A DNA stretch of 64,000 nucleotides, taken from assembly GCA_900551075.1 (NCBI GenBank), contig URVB01000016.1:1-64000 (forward strand), in the 5' to 3' direction. A model generated the notes under the pieces. It did not search any database. It was not told the DNA's origin and saw only the letters and a program-made list of their open reading frames with translations. Positions 51,617 through 60,293 of this stretch are shown one piece after another. A program made the translations under genes and the position numbers. Numbering within the stretch: the stretch's first letter is position 1; each line of letters begins with the position of its first letter. The DNA comes from an uncultured Blautia sp. (GTDB taxonomy: Bacteria; Bacillota; Clostridia; Lachnospirales; Lachnospiraceae).

Positions 51617-52059
51617 AGCTTTTCATACAACGTGTAAATCATGCTGAGGTAAAGGTAGACGGAGAGATCGTCGGGCAGATCGGTAAGGGGCTGCTGGTGT
51701 TTGTCGGAGTGGGAAAGCAGGACACTTTGGCCGTTGCCGACAAATATTTAAAGAAGCTGCTGGGACTGCGGATTTTTGAAGATGAAGCAGGAAAGACAAA
51801 TCTGGCCCTGGCTGATGTAAACGGTGAGCTCCTCTTTATTTCACAGTTTACGTTATATGCAAACTGTAAAAAGGGAAACCGGCCGAGCTTCATTGAGGCA
51901 GGTCATCCGAAGGATGCAAATGCTCTTTATGAATATATGATCCGGGAAGCAGGCAAAACAGTTCCTGTCGTACAGCATGGTGTTTTTGGGGCAGATATGA
52001 AGGTTTCGCTGGAAAACGATGGTCCGTTTACCATCATTCTGGATGAATCTATTCTGTAG
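51613..52059 (+). CDS. dtd: D-aminoacyl-tRNA deacylase
   Basis: Hydrolyses D-amino acids, and glycine on tRNA-Ala, from mischarged tRNA. A 148-residue protein with LLFISQFTLYANCKKGNRPSF (SQFTL motif) and the C-terminal LENDGPFTI, where most homologues have NxGPVT. Other features are standard. Coupled to the exporter gene. Confidence 0.95.
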   Translation: MKLFIQRVNHAEVKVDGEIVGQIGKGLLVFVGVGKQDTLAVADKYLKKLLGLRIFEDEAGKTNLALADVNGELLFISQFTLYANCKKGNRPSFIEAGHPKDANALYEYMIREAGKTVPVVQHGVFGADMKVSLENDGPFTIILDESIL

Positions 52060-52101
52060 CAAAACAATATACAAAAGAGCGTAAAAGGGGGATTTGCGCG
52101 T

Positions 52102-53454
52102 ATGAAAGGAAAAAAGGGACTTGCCGTCATACTCTGCATTTTGGCAGCGCTGTTTTTGGCGGGGGGTATTGTGACGGCTGCTGCGGCACAGGAGGTTTCG
52201 GCTGCTGCAAAGCCAAAAAACAGATTTGTTGTCAAAAACGGTGTCTATTATTATTATGACAGCAAAGGTAAGCTTGCCAGAGGCTGGTTTATTTCCAAGG
52301 CTGGAAATAAGTATTATTTCAACAAAAAAACGGGCGCCGCCAAAGCCGGAATCATCAAAATCGGAAATCAAAAATATTGCTTTAATGCCAAAGGCAAAAT
52401 GCTGAAGACATGGCAGACGGTACAGGGAAAGAAGTATTTCTTTGACCAGAAGGATGGCCATATGCATACCGGCTGGACCATTACGGCAGCAAAAAATCAG
52501 TATTATTTCTGGGAGGGTGGGGTACTCCGTCCCGGTTTCCGTAAGGTCGGCGGCAAAACCTATTGCTTTGACGGTAAGGGTAAGATGCTGAAGAAGCGTT
52601 TTGTGGCTATCGGCAGGAAAACCTATTATCTGGACAAAAACGGGCAGAAGAAGAAGGGCAAAGCCAAAATCGGCAAATATTTGTATGCTTTTAATAGAAG
52701 CACAGGGGTAATGGTAATTGCTGGATGGTACAAAGAAAAGGATGGCTCCTGCTATTATGCAGGAGAAAAGGGAAGGCTTTATACCAGTACCTGGTTTACC
52801 AGGAGTACAGGCACCTACTATGCAGACAGCAATGGAGCCCTTGCAACCGGATGGCTTACTTTAAGCGGCAATAAATATTATTTAAATTCCGCAGGTGTCC
52901 GTCAGACTGGCTGGGTAGAAGTAGACAATGAACAGTATTATTTGAATCCTTCTACCGGAGCCATCGAGAAAAACAAGTGGATTGATAAGAACCATTATGT
53001 AGGCGGAAACGGAGCCTGGATACCGGGGTATTCCAATCAGGCCTTCCGCTGGCCGCTGGATTCCAAGTGGAGCACCATTACCAGTAAGTTCGGCCTCAGA
53101 AAGGCGCCTGGTCCTGCCGCATCCACAAACCATAAGGGAATTGATATTGCGGCACCTTCCGGAACTCCGATTTACGCAGTTGCAGATGGAACGATTGTAG
53201 CCAAGCTTCCGCCTTCCGAGAGCGGTGGAGCCGGAAATTATATTCAGATCAACCATGGTAAGGGAATCATTTCTGAATACATGCATCAATCTAAATTTGC
53301 CTCCGGCATAAAGGTCGGCAGCAAGGTAAAGAAAGGCCAACTGATCGGTTATGTAGGAAATACCGGAAACTCCTATGGAGCACATCTGCATTTAGGCTTC
53401 ATTATCAATGGAGTGCGCAGGGATCCGCTGAATTATGTCGTAAAACCAAAGTGA
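52102..53454 (+). CDS. Secreted M23 metallo-endopeptidase with cell-wall-binding repeats
   Basis: A 450-residue exported peptidoglycan hydrolase. Signal peptide at about 1-35 (hydrophobic core, AAA cleavage sites). About ten choline-binding-type repeats rich in Trp, Tyr and Gly, such as GWFISKAGNKYYFNKKTG, span about 42-310. The C-terminal M23 domain (about 315-448) has complete zinc ligands: His344 and Asp348 in NHKGIDIAAP, and His428/His430 in GAHLHLGF. It probably cuts stem-peptide cross-links at the wall site to which the repeats bind. AAAGGGGG precedes ATG 52102. No strong terminator follows. Confidence 0.92.
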   Translation: MKGKKGLAVILCILAALFLAGGIVTAAAAQEVSAAAKPKNRFVVKNGVYYYYDSKGKLARGWFISKAGNKYYFNKKTGAAKAGIIKIGNQKYCFNAKGKMLKTWQTVQGKKYFFDQKDGHMHTGWTITAAKNQYYFWEGGVLRPGFRKVGGKTYCFDGKGKMLKKRFVAIGRKTYYLDKNGQKKKGKAKIGKYLYAFNRSTGVMVIAGWYKEKDGSCYYAGEKGRLYTSTWFTRSTGTYYADSNGALATGWLTLSGNKYYLNSAGVRQTGWVEVDNEQYYLNPSTGAIEKNKWIDKNHYVGGNGAWIPGYSNQAFRWPLDSKWSTITSKFGLRKAPGPAASTNHKGIDIAAPSGTPIYAVADGTIVAKLPPSESGGAGNYIQINHGKGIISEYMHQSKFASGIKVGSKVKKGQLIGYVGNTGNSYGAHLHLGFIINGVRRDPLNYVVKPK

Positions 53455-53488
53455 TGGAAGCTTCGTATATGAATCTCCATCTATAACA

Positions 53489-54544
53489 TTAATTCTCCCT
53501 CAATGTAACAGCAGAGGCCGCCTGGCGTCGTCTGGCGTCGTCTAAGGCGGCATAATGCTTCTTGGTAGTATTGACATCCTTATGTCCCAAAACGTCCGCC
53601 ACAAGGTAAATATCCCCTGTTTCCTGGTACAGGGCAGTGCCATAGGTGCTGCGGAGCTTATGAGGGGTAATTTTCTTTGTGGTCGTGATTTCGCGCGCAT
53701 ATTTTTTGACAAGATTTTCAACAGCCTGAATACCGATGCGCCTACGCTGCGCAGAATAGAAGAGAGCATGTTCATGGCCGGCAAGCGGAGTGATGCCTTC
53801 CCTCACAGCTATATAATTCTTCAGAGCTTTTTCTACTTCCGGTCCGAAATAAACAACCATTTCGTTGCCGCCTTTTCTGGTCACACTGATTCCGTTGTTT
53901 TTAAAATCTACATCCTCAATATCAAGGCCGACGCACTCAGAAACACGAATTCCAGTACCCAGAAGCAAGGTTACCAGTGCAAGGTCACGTTCCCTGGTCT
54001 TTTCATAAAATACGCGTTTCTGACCGGTCAAATGATCCCCGCAGTGCTCAATATAATCCAAAAGTAAAGCGACTTCATCTGTGTCCAGCCTGATAATACT
54101 TTTCTGGTGTATCTTAGGAACATCTACCAAAACGGTTGGATTTGTATGAATCATTTCTCTTTTATAATAATATGCATAGAAACTGCGCAGAGCGGAAATT
54201 TTGCGTTTTAAGCCACGTTCGCCATTGGTCTCCAGCTTGTCACCGTTTTTATAAACCTTCAGGTATTCCTGATATTCTTCAATATCCAATGCCCTGATAT
54301 TATCCAGAACGTCTACGGTAAAATCCTGCATGCTGTAATTCCTGAAAGCCGGATTTTGATCCAATAAAAATTGAAAAAAGATGCGTATATCATAGGCATA
54401 GGAAATCCTGGTCTTTGTTGTGGTGGTGGCATCAATGGCGCGGAAATAGTCCTTGCAGAACGGAGGCAGGGTTTTCAGAACCTCACGGAGTTTTAATGTG
54501 TTTTCAATGTCTGTGTGTTCACGGTAAGTAGTTTTTTTGTCCAT
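53489..54544 (-). CDS. Tyrosine recombinase, XerS-like
   Basis: A 351-residue tyrosine recombinase with the N-terminal SAM-like core-binding domain (about 30-145) and catalytic domain (about 170-345). The catalytic set is complete: Arg in GTGIRVSE, Lys in VTRKGGN, HxxR in HKLRST, His in LGHKDVNTT and Tyr in KKHYA. Length and the KTRERDLALVTLLL...NYIAVREG pattern resemble the single-protein XerS system of streptococci more than XerC/XerD of about 300 residues. It is therefore a candidate chromosome-dimer resolvase rather than a phage integrase; no phage genes are near. ATG 54544 follows GGAGGTACC. Confidence 0.85.
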   Translation of the reverse strand: MDKKTTYREHTDIENTLKLREVLKTLPPFCKDYFRAIDATTTTKTRISYAYDIRIFFQFLLDQNPAFRNYSMQDFTVDVLDNIRALDIEEYQEYLKVYKNGDKLETNGERGLKRKISALRSFYAYYYKREMIHTNPTVLVDVPKIHQKSIIRLDTDEVALLLDYIEHCGDHLTGQKRVFYEKTRERDLALVTLLLGTGIRVSECVGLDIEDVDFKNNGISVTRKGGNEMVVYFGPEVEKALKNYIAVREGITPLAGHEHALFYSAQRRRIGIQAVENLVKKYAREITTTKKITPHKLRSTYGTALYQETGDIYLVADVLGHKDVNTTKKHYAALDDARRRQAASAVTLREN

Positions 54545-54593
54545 AAGAAGGTACCTCCAAAATCCAGATAATGCTGATGAAATGTATTTGTTT

Positions 54594-54622
54594 ATTTTAG
54601 CATATCTTTTGGATTTTCGCAA
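54594..54622 (-). promoter_or_regulatory. Promoter of the XerS-like gene
   Basis: On the minus strand TTGCGA (54622-54617), exact 17-base spacer, TAAAAT (54599-54594), 50 bases ahead of ATG 54544. Confidence 0.7.
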
Positions 54623-54628
54623 CATCTA

Positions 54629-54687
54629 TTTGAAAAACTCGGGTTTGTCGTATAGATATGTGTCATTATATCTGCTGTTTTTTCAAA
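54629..54687. repeat. Inverted repeat upstream of the XerS-like gene
   Basis: TTTGAAAAA (54629-54637) and TTTTTCAAA (54679-54687) are perfect 9-base inverted copies 41 bases apart, enclosing a smaller imperfect GATAT/ATATC pair. They lie just upstream of the recombinase promoter. An operator or recombination site is possible. Confidence 0.45.
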
Positions 54688-54711
54688 CGGCAGACGAATT
54701 TTACAACAAAA

Positions 54712-54745
54712 CAACCAGAGAAACGTTCATTTCTCTGATTGTTTT
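54712..54745 (-). terminator. Terminator of the XRE regulator gene
   Basis: CAGAGAAA / TTTCTCTG stem (54716-54723, 54730-54737) extended by CAA/TTG past one mismatch. On the minus strand it is followed by GTTGTTTTG, 20 bases past the XRE stop. Confidence 0.65.
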
Positions 54746-54762
54746 ATGTTTGGGTTTAAGAT

Positions 54763-55005
54763 TTATTCCGTTTCTCTTTCAATATTCCGAAACTCTTCCG
54801 TATCAAAGAATTCCTGTATGGTGATTCCTAAACCATCGCACAGCTTGATAATTGTAAAAATCCCCGGATTTTTAGTAATGCAATGTACGATATTCATAAT
54901 TGTCGTAATGGGTACCGTAGACTTATACGACAAGGAATAATAAGACATCTTTCGTTCCCTACACAGTACATTGATACGTTTTGCAAGTATTTTTTGTTCT
55001 CTCAT
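54763..55005 (-). CDS. Small XRE-family helix-turn-helix regulator
   Basis: An 80-residue protein that is almost entirely one HTH_3 domain: LAKRINVLCRERKMSYYSLSYKSTVPITTIMNIV, with the recognition helix in VPITTIMNIV, then TIIKLCDGLGITIQEFF, the typical fourth and fifth helices. Such single-domain repressors often control themselves, and an inverted repeat stands 32 bases upstream. ATG 55005 has GAGGG seven bases upstream; a TTG at 55011 is less suitable. Codon use looks poorer and more AT-rich than neighbouring genes, compatible with acquisition. Confidence 0.85.
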   Translation of the reverse strand: MREQKILAKRINVLCRERKMSYYSLSYKSTVPITTIMNIVHCITKNPGIFTIIKLCDGLGITIQEFFDTEEFRNIERETE

Positions 55006-55036
55006 TCGCAATCCCTCATTTCCTGCTTATATTATT

Positions 55037-55077
55037 ATTGTATAACTTTTTTTCGGTACATTAATACCTTATACAAT
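55037..55077. promoter_or_regulatory. Candidate operator of the XRE regulator
   Basis: ATTGTATAA (55037-55045) and TTATACAAT (55069-55077) are perfect inverted copies 23 bases apart. Between them GGTA/TACC arms (55055-55058, 55065-55068) form a second small palindrome. The position, just upstream of the XRE gene, suits autoregulation. Confidence 0.5.
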
Positions 55078-55115
55078 AGTAATACGATAGAAATTGTCGA
55101 AAATCACTCCTTTTT

Positions 55116-56585
55116 TCAAATAATAATGCAGACGAGTCCTCCTTTGCTGTCATTGACAATCTTCTGCATGGTATCCTGAAGCTTCACCTGACTTTCCTCA
55201 CTGATCGCTGTAATTTTATTGCGGATACCATCCTGTACCAATTGTTCAATGGATTTGCCGAAAATATTGGTTTCCCAGACACTTTCGCCCCGCTCACTGC
55301 TCTCTCCTATATACTGGATCAGGTCTTTCGCCTGCTGCTCCGTACCTACGATCGGTGCAATTTCCGTCTCAATGTTTGCCCGAATCATATGAATGGAAGG
55401 GCTCCTGGATTTAATTTTAACCCCAAACTTATTGCCCTGTTTAATGACTGTCGGCTCCTCCATTTGAATTTCCGTAAGCTCCGGCACTACCACGCCGTAG
55501 CCGCTTCCGCGGACCGCCTCCAGGGCAGACTGCACCTTTACATACTGTTCCTTCATTGCCGCCAGCTCCTTCATTGTATGAATCAGCTCATATTCACTGT
55601 CCATCGGAATGCCGCTCATTTCACTCAGCATCTTATAATAGTATTCATCATTTATCTGAATGCGGACCTTTACCGTACCATCCGAAAGACTGATGCCGTC
55701 CAGCATCGTTTCCTGGACATATGGACCCTGAAGCTGTACAGATTCTTTGGTGATGTCCCGGATATGGGAAAGCTTTTTCATTGCTTCTTTGATCTGACCT
55801 ATTATCTGCCCCTTCAGTTCATGGTCTGTCGGCAGCATTTCTACCCACTTCGGAATATAAAATTGAATCTCACTGATCGGGAATTCATATAACACCTTTT
55901 CCAAAATACGGCTGATATCCTCCCTGCGGAGCTGTTCGCAATTGGCAGTCATCGCAGTCACACCGTATTTTTCCTCCAGCTCACTGGCAAGCTGCATAGT
56001 CTCCTCTTTGTAAGGCATCTGGGAATTCACCAGCACCAAAAACGGCTTTCCCTGTTTTTTCAGCTCCTGAATGGTCCTTTCCTCTGCCTCCAGGAAGTTT
56101 TCCCTGGGAAGCTCCCCGAAGCTTCCGTCACTGGTGATTACAAGTCCAATGGTGGAATGTTCCTCGATTACTTTCCTTGTACCGATTTTTGCTGCTTCAT
56201 GGAATGGAATCGCTTTTTCAAACCATGGCGTTTTTACCATGCGTTCCTTTCCATCTTCTACATGCCCTGCCGCATCCTTAACCCAAAAGCCCACACAGTC
56301 AATAAGCTTTACTTTGACCTTCTGCTCTCCGCCCAATAGCACAGGAACAGCCTCTTTGGGAATGAATTTCGGTTCCACTGTCGTTATGAGCTTGCCGGAA
56401 CCGCTTAATGGAAGCTGATCCCGTACTTCTGTCTGTTTTTCCTGCGCCATTCCCGGCAGCGCCACCAGCTCCATGAATCTTCTGATAAATGTGGATTTTC
56501 CAGTACGGACAGGGCCAACAACGCCTATGTATATATCACCGCCGGTACGTGCCTGAATATCCCGGTAAACCTGAAAATTTTCCAT
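55116..56585 (-). CDS. spoIVA: Stage IV sporulation protein A
   Basis: ATP-hydrolysing scaffold that polymerises on the forespore surface as the base of the spore coat. The 489-residue protein has Walker A GPVRTGKST at residues 24-32, a central TRAFAC-like ATPase domain (KLIDCVGFWV, GLVITSDGS) and the C-terminal region ending in KGGLVCIII, essential for localisation in Bacillus. ATG 56585 follows AAGGGGG. A sigma-E-like promoter lies upstream. It marks the organism as a spore former. Confidence 0.97.
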   Translation of the reverse strand: MENFQVYRDIQARTGGDIYIGVVGPVRTGKSTFIRRFMELVALPGMAQEKQTEVRDQLPLSGSGKLITTVEPKFIPKEAVPVLLGGEQKVKVKLIDCVGFWVKDAAGHVEDGKERMVKTPWFEKAIPFHEAAKIGTRKVIEEHSTIGLVITSDGSFGELPRENFLEAEERTIQELKKQGKPFLVLVNSQMPYKEETMQLASELEEKYGVTAMTANCEQLRREDISRILEKVLYEFPISEIQFYIPKWVEMLPTDHELKGQIIGQIKEAMKKLSHIRDITKESVQLQGPYVQETMLDGISLSDGTVKVRIQINDEYYYKMLSEMSGIPMDSEYELIHTMKELAAMKEQYVKVQSALEAVRGSGYGVVVPELTEIQMEEPTVIKQGNKFGVKIKSRSPSIHMIRANIETEIAPIVGTEQQAKDLIQYIGESSERGESVWETNIFGKSIEQLVQDGIRNKITAISEESQVKLQDTMQKIVNDSKGGLVCIII

Positions 56586-56633
56586 AAAAAAAGCCCCCTT
56601 GCATAAATTCACGCAATCGCATGTATTGCTATA

Positions 56634-56660
56634 AATATATGCCCGGGAGCCTTTTGTTAT
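56634..56660 (-). promoter_or_regulatory. Candidate sigma-E promoter of spoIVA
   Basis: On the minus strand CATATATT (56641-56634) matches the sigma-E -10 CATAnnnT. ATA (56660-56658) lies 16 bases upstream as a minimal -35. It sits about 50 bases ahead of the start codon. Confidence 0.45.
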
Positions 56661-56682
56661 GTCATGAAATATCAAATCAAAT

Positions 56683-56709
56683 CAGAGGAACCGAAAAACG
56701 GTCCCTCTG
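56683..56709 (-). terminator. Terminator of the HydABC operon
   Basis: CAGAGGAACCG / CGGTCCCTCTG stem (56683-56693, 56699-56709) with one A-C mismatch and loop AAAAA. On the minus strand it is followed by ATTTGATTTG, just past the hydrogenase stop. Confidence 0.65.
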
Positions 56710-56717
56710 AAAAATCT

Positions 56718-58406
56718 TTAATAAAATTCATTGTGAAGAAGCTCATGTTCCCTGCCTTTGAGCAATCCATTATAAAGCTCAATCACTAATGGATTTTCAT
56801 CGGATTTCTTGATAATTGTGGTATTATCCGCATTATATAATCCCTTTGCTCTTGCTGCCCTGGTTCTCGCACCTGCTCTGGTGGGCTGCCCGCCTCCCAT
56901 AACACAGCCGCGTCTGCAGGCCATAACCTCAATAAGGTGATATTCTGCTTCTCCGTTCTTCACACGGTCCATGACGATTCTTGCGTTGGCAAGGCCGCTG
57001 GCTACACAGATTTTTACCTCCATTCCATTATAATCCACGGAGAATTCCTTAATTCCTTCTTCACCGCGGACACCGCTTTCAGCAATTGCATTCATGGCCT
57101 CTTTAGAATGATCCGGGGACAGACGGCGAAGAACTGCCTCCGTAACACCGCCGGTTACGCCGAAGATCACACCGCCGCCGGAGCCAAAGCCGAATGGCAT
57201 ATCACATGCTTCCGGTTCCAGTTTGGAAAGATCCAGACCAAATTCATCAATCATGCGAATCAATTCTGTTGTTGTGATAACCATATCTGTATCCTGTTCA
57301 CCGTTGGTAAAGCTGTTCGGCCGGACTGCCTCTGCCTTTTTTGCGGTACATGGCATAATGGAAACCATCACAGTCTTTTTGCCTTTTGCGTTTTCAGGAT
57401 CCCGATAGTATTCTTTGATCACTGCTGACATCATTCCCTGCGGAGAACGGCAGGTGGACAGATTCGGAATATAATCCCTGTACTGGTCCGTGATGAATTT
57501 TACCCATGCCGGACAGCAGGAGGTCAGAAGCGGAAGCTTCTCTCCCTTTTCCACTCTTCTGAGGAATTCTGCAGACTCTTCCATAATGGTCAGGTCAGCA
57601 CTGAAGGTGGTATCATATACCTCATCAAATCCCATCCTATGAAGTACATTGACAATTTTGCCCATAACACTTCGACCCTTCGGCAGTCCGAAATGGTCGC
57701 CCACCGCCACACGAACTGCAGGAGCGATCTGGGCCACCACGCGGACATCCTTATCGGAAAGCGCATCCCATACATCAGTTCTGTTGGAACGGATCGTAAT
57801 AGCTCCTGTCGGACAATATACACGGCACTGACCGCAGTTTACACACTCTGTGGCAGCGATCTTTTTATTAAACGCCGGTATGGCAATGGCTTCTGTACCA
57901 CGGTTGGCAAATCCCAGAACGCCAACGCCCTGAAGCTCTTCGCAGACACGGATGCAAAGACCGCACTGGATACATTTGTTGGGGTCACGTACAATGGATG
58001 GCGACGAGAAATCAATCTCATGCTCTTCCTTATAGTTATCAAACCGAATTTCCCGGATTCCCATCTTATGGGCCAGCTCCTGAAGTTTACACTCTCCGCT
58101 CTTACGGCAGGTTGTACAGTCGCGGCAGTGGGAAGCAAGTAATAGCTCCAGAATCAGTTTTCTGTATTTTCGGATTCTTCCGGAATTGGTATAAATTACC
58201 ATTCCATCTCTTGGTTCTTCAGAACAGGATGCAAAGGTTTTTCCTCTGTCATCCTCTACTGTACAGAGACGACATGCACCAAAGGTGGACAATTCTGAAT
58301 GGTAGCACAATGTCGGAATATCAATCCCGGCGTTGCGTATAACGCTCAGGACATTTTTTTCATCGGTAAATTCTACTTTTCTACCGTCTATTGTCATAGT
58401 TCCCAT
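56718..58406 (-). CDS. hydA: [FeFe]-hydrogenase catalytic subunit, NAD(P)H-linked multimeric type
   Basis: H2-forming subunit of a trimeric hydrogenase. The 562-residue protein begins with a 2Fe-2S ferredoxin domain (CYHSELSTFGACRLC and CxxxC). A His/Cys 4Fe-4S motif (HCRDCTTCRKSGEC) follows, then two 4Fe-4S clusters (CIQCGLCIRVC, CVNCGQCRVYC). The H-domain has all three signatures: TSCCPAW, MPCTAKK and ACRRGCVMGGGQP. With the NuoF- and NuoE-like partners upstream it should either bifurcate electrons between ferredoxin and NADH or oxidise NADH directly to H2. ATG 58406 follows AAGGGAGG. Confidence 0.96.
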   Translation of the reverse strand: MGTMTIDGRKVEFTDEKNVLSVIRNAGIDIPTLCYHSELSTFGACRLCTVEDDRGKTFASCSEEPRDGMVIYTNSGRIRKYRKLILELLLASHCRDCTTCRKSGECKLQELAHKMGIREIRFDNYKEEHEIDFSSPSIVRDPNKCIQCGLCIRVCEELQGVGVLGFANRGTEAIAIPAFNKKIAATECVNCGQCRVYCPTGAITIRSNRTDVWDALSDKDVRVVAQIAPAVRVAVGDHFGLPKGRSVMGKIVNVLHRMGFDEVYDTTFSADLTIMEESAEFLRRVEKGEKLPLLTSCCPAWVKFITDQYRDYIPNLSTCRSPQGMMSAVIKEYYRDPENAKGKKTVMVSIMPCTAKKAEAVRPNSFTNGEQDTDMVITTTELIRMIDEFGLDLSKLEPEACDMPFGFGSGGGVIFGVTGGVTEAVLRRLSPDHSKEAMNAIAESGVRGEEGIKEFSVDYNGMEVKICVASGLANARIVMDRVKNGEAEYHLIEVMACRRGCVMGGGQPTRAGARTRAARAKGLYNADNTTIIKKSDENPLVIELYNGLLKGREHELLHNEFY

Positions 58407-58421
58407 AATTTATCCTCCCTT

Positions 58422-60293
58422 CTATGCTTCCACGTAAATTGCATCAAAGTTGCAGTTGTCTTTACATGCACCGCACTTGATACACAGATCATTGTCAATC
58501 CTGTATGGGCTCTTGATCTTACCATAGATAGCGCCTGCCGGACAGTTCTTCGCACATTTGCCGCATCCGATACAAAATTCCGGATTGATGTGGAATCTGC
58601 GAAGCGCTGTACAAACCTTAGCACGGCATTTCTTATCTCTGATATGCTCCTCATACTCGCTGCGGAAGCGTTTCAGGGTGCTGATAACCGGAAGCGGTGC
58701 GCTCTTGCCAAGACCGCACAGAGCCATGCTCTGTACCATTCTCGCAAGCTCTTCCAGCTCGTCCAGGTCGGACATCTTTCCTTTGCCGTCTACGATTCTC
58801 TCCAGGATTTCCAGCATACGCTTGGTTCCTTCACGGCACGGGACACATTTGCCGCAGCTCTCACGCTGAGTAAAGCTCATGAAGAATCTGGCCACTTCTA
58901 CCATACAGGTATTTTCATCCATAACAACCAGGCCGCCGGAACCCATGATCGCATCCAGCTTCTTCACGGAATCGAAATCCAGCGGCTGGTCGAGCTGATC
59001 ATCAACCAGACATCCGCCGGAGGGGCCCCCGATCTGAACGCCCTTAAATGCAGCACCGCTCTTCAGGCCGCCGCCGATATCATAAATAATGTGACGGAGA
59101 TTGGTTCCCATCGGTACTTCAATCAATCCGGTATTCTCAATAGAACCGGTCAGGGAGAAGGTCTTGGTTCCGGGGCTTCCTTCTGTGCCGATGGTACGGA
59201 ACCAGTCAGCACCCTGAAAGATGATCTTCGGAACATTGGCATAGGTTTCTACGTTATTCAGTACCGTTGGCTTTTCCCAAAGACCTTTTTCTACGGTACG
59301 CGGAGGTTTTACACGAGGCATACCGCGCTTGCCTTCAATCGATGCCGTAAGAGCAGAACCCTCACCGCAGACGAATGCACCTGCACCGCGGTTGATATGT
59401 AAATGGAAATTCACACCGGAGCCGAGAATATTGTCGCCCAAAAGTCCGTAAGCCTCTGCCTGCTCGATGGCCATACGCAGTCTCTTAACAGACATGGGAT
59501 ATTCTGCACGCACATAGATATAACCGTTTTCTGCGCCTACCGCATAAGCTGCAATGGTCATACCTTCGATCATCTTATACGGATCGCCTTCCATTACGGA
59601 GCCGTCCATGAATGCACCCGGATCACCTTCATCACCGTTGCAGACTACATAGCGTTCTTTTTCTTTCTGACGTGCAACCTGCCCCCATTTTCTGCCTGCC
59701 GGGAAGCCTGCGCCGCCGCGGCCTCTTAAGCCGGATTTTGTCACTTCGTCGATTACATCCTGCGGGGTCATATCGAAGAATGCTTTTGCCATTGCCTGGA
59801 ATCCGCCTACGGCAATGTATTCATCAATGGATTCCGCATCGATTTTACCGCAGTTTTCCAAAACGATTCTGGTCTGCAGATTTAAGAATGGAATATCATC
59901 CGGATGCTGACAGACTTCATCATTATGTTTATAGAACAAACGCTCTACCGGCTGTCCGCCAAGAATGGTCTTCTCCACGATTTCCTTGCAGTCTTCAAGC
60001 TGAACATGCACATACTGATAATCGTAAGGTTCAATGCGCATCAATGGTCCCAGCTCACAAAGACCCTGGCACCCTGTCTTTACAACGCCGACGTGGGGAA
60101 CATCCTTCTGCATTTCGATTTGCACACCTTCCATGCCTGCGCATAATTTCACCATTTCGTCATAAATTTTATTAGAACCGGAAGCGATACATCCGGTACC
60201 TGAACAGACGAGGACACGGCAGGTGTAAGAATCGATAGTTTTCTGAACTTCTGACTGTTTATTCAACAAATCTTCTTTACAAACAATACTCAT
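58422..60293 (-). CDS. hydB: NuoF-like flavoprotein subunit of the hydrogenase
   Basis: NAD(H)- and FMN-binding subunit. In order in its 623 residues: an N-terminal thioredoxin-like 2Fe-2S domain (CSGTGCIASGS...KTGCQGLCELGP); the 51-kDa NuoF core with SGLRGRGGAGFPAGRKW (FMN) and CNGDEGDPGAFMD (NAD); the SLBB domain; ESCGKCVPCREG (4Fe-4S); and a C-terminal two-cluster ferredoxin domain (CIGCGKCAKNCPAGAI, CIKCGACKDNCNFDAI). It overlaps the NuoE-like gene by four bases (ATGA) and is 15 bases from hydA. Confidence 0.95.
   Translation of the reverse strand: MSIVCKEDLLNKQSEVQKTIDSYTCRVLVCSGTGCIASGSNKIYDEMVKLCAGMEGVQIEMQKDVPHVGVVKTGCQGLCELGPLMRIEPYDYQYVHVQLEDCKEIVEKTILGGQPVERLFYKHNDEVCQHPDDIPFLNLQTRIVLENCGKIDAESIDEYIAVGGFQAMAKAFFDMTPQDVIDEVTKSGLRGRGGAGFPAGRKWGQVARQKEKERYVVCNGDEGDPGAFMDGSVMEGDPYKMIEGMTIAAYAVGAENGYIYVRAEYPMSVKRLRMAIEQAEAYGLLGDNILGSGVNFHLHINRGAGAFVCGEGSALTASIEGKRGMPRVKPPRTVEKGLWEKPTVLNNVETYANVPKIIFQGADWFRTIGTEGSPGTKTFSLTGSIENTGLIEVPMGTNLRHIIYDIGGGLKSGAAFKGVQIGGPSGGCLVDDQLDQPLDFDSVKKLDAIMGSGGLVVMDENTCMVEVARFFMSFTQRESCGKCVPCREGTKRMLEILERIVDGKGKMSDLDELEELARMVQSMALCGLGKSAPLPVISTLKRFRSEYEEHIRDKKCRAKVCTALRRFHINPEFCIGCGKCAKNCPAGAIYGKIKSPYRIDNDLCIKCGACKDNCNFDAIYVEA

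Noticed and set aside
53453..53481. GATGGA / TCCATC hairpin after the M23 gene as a terminator
   Set aside because: Only six base pairs, a 17-base loop and no T tract.
53523..53542. Tandem TGGCGTCGTC duplication
   Set aside because: It encodes part of the Asp/Arg-rich C-terminus of the recombinase and keeps the frame. Two copies only, so not a repeat element.
53555..54067. Plus-strand 170-codon frame opposite the recombinase gene
   Set aside because: The minus frame carries every catalytic residue of a tyrosine recombinase; the plus frame has no ribosome site or domain.
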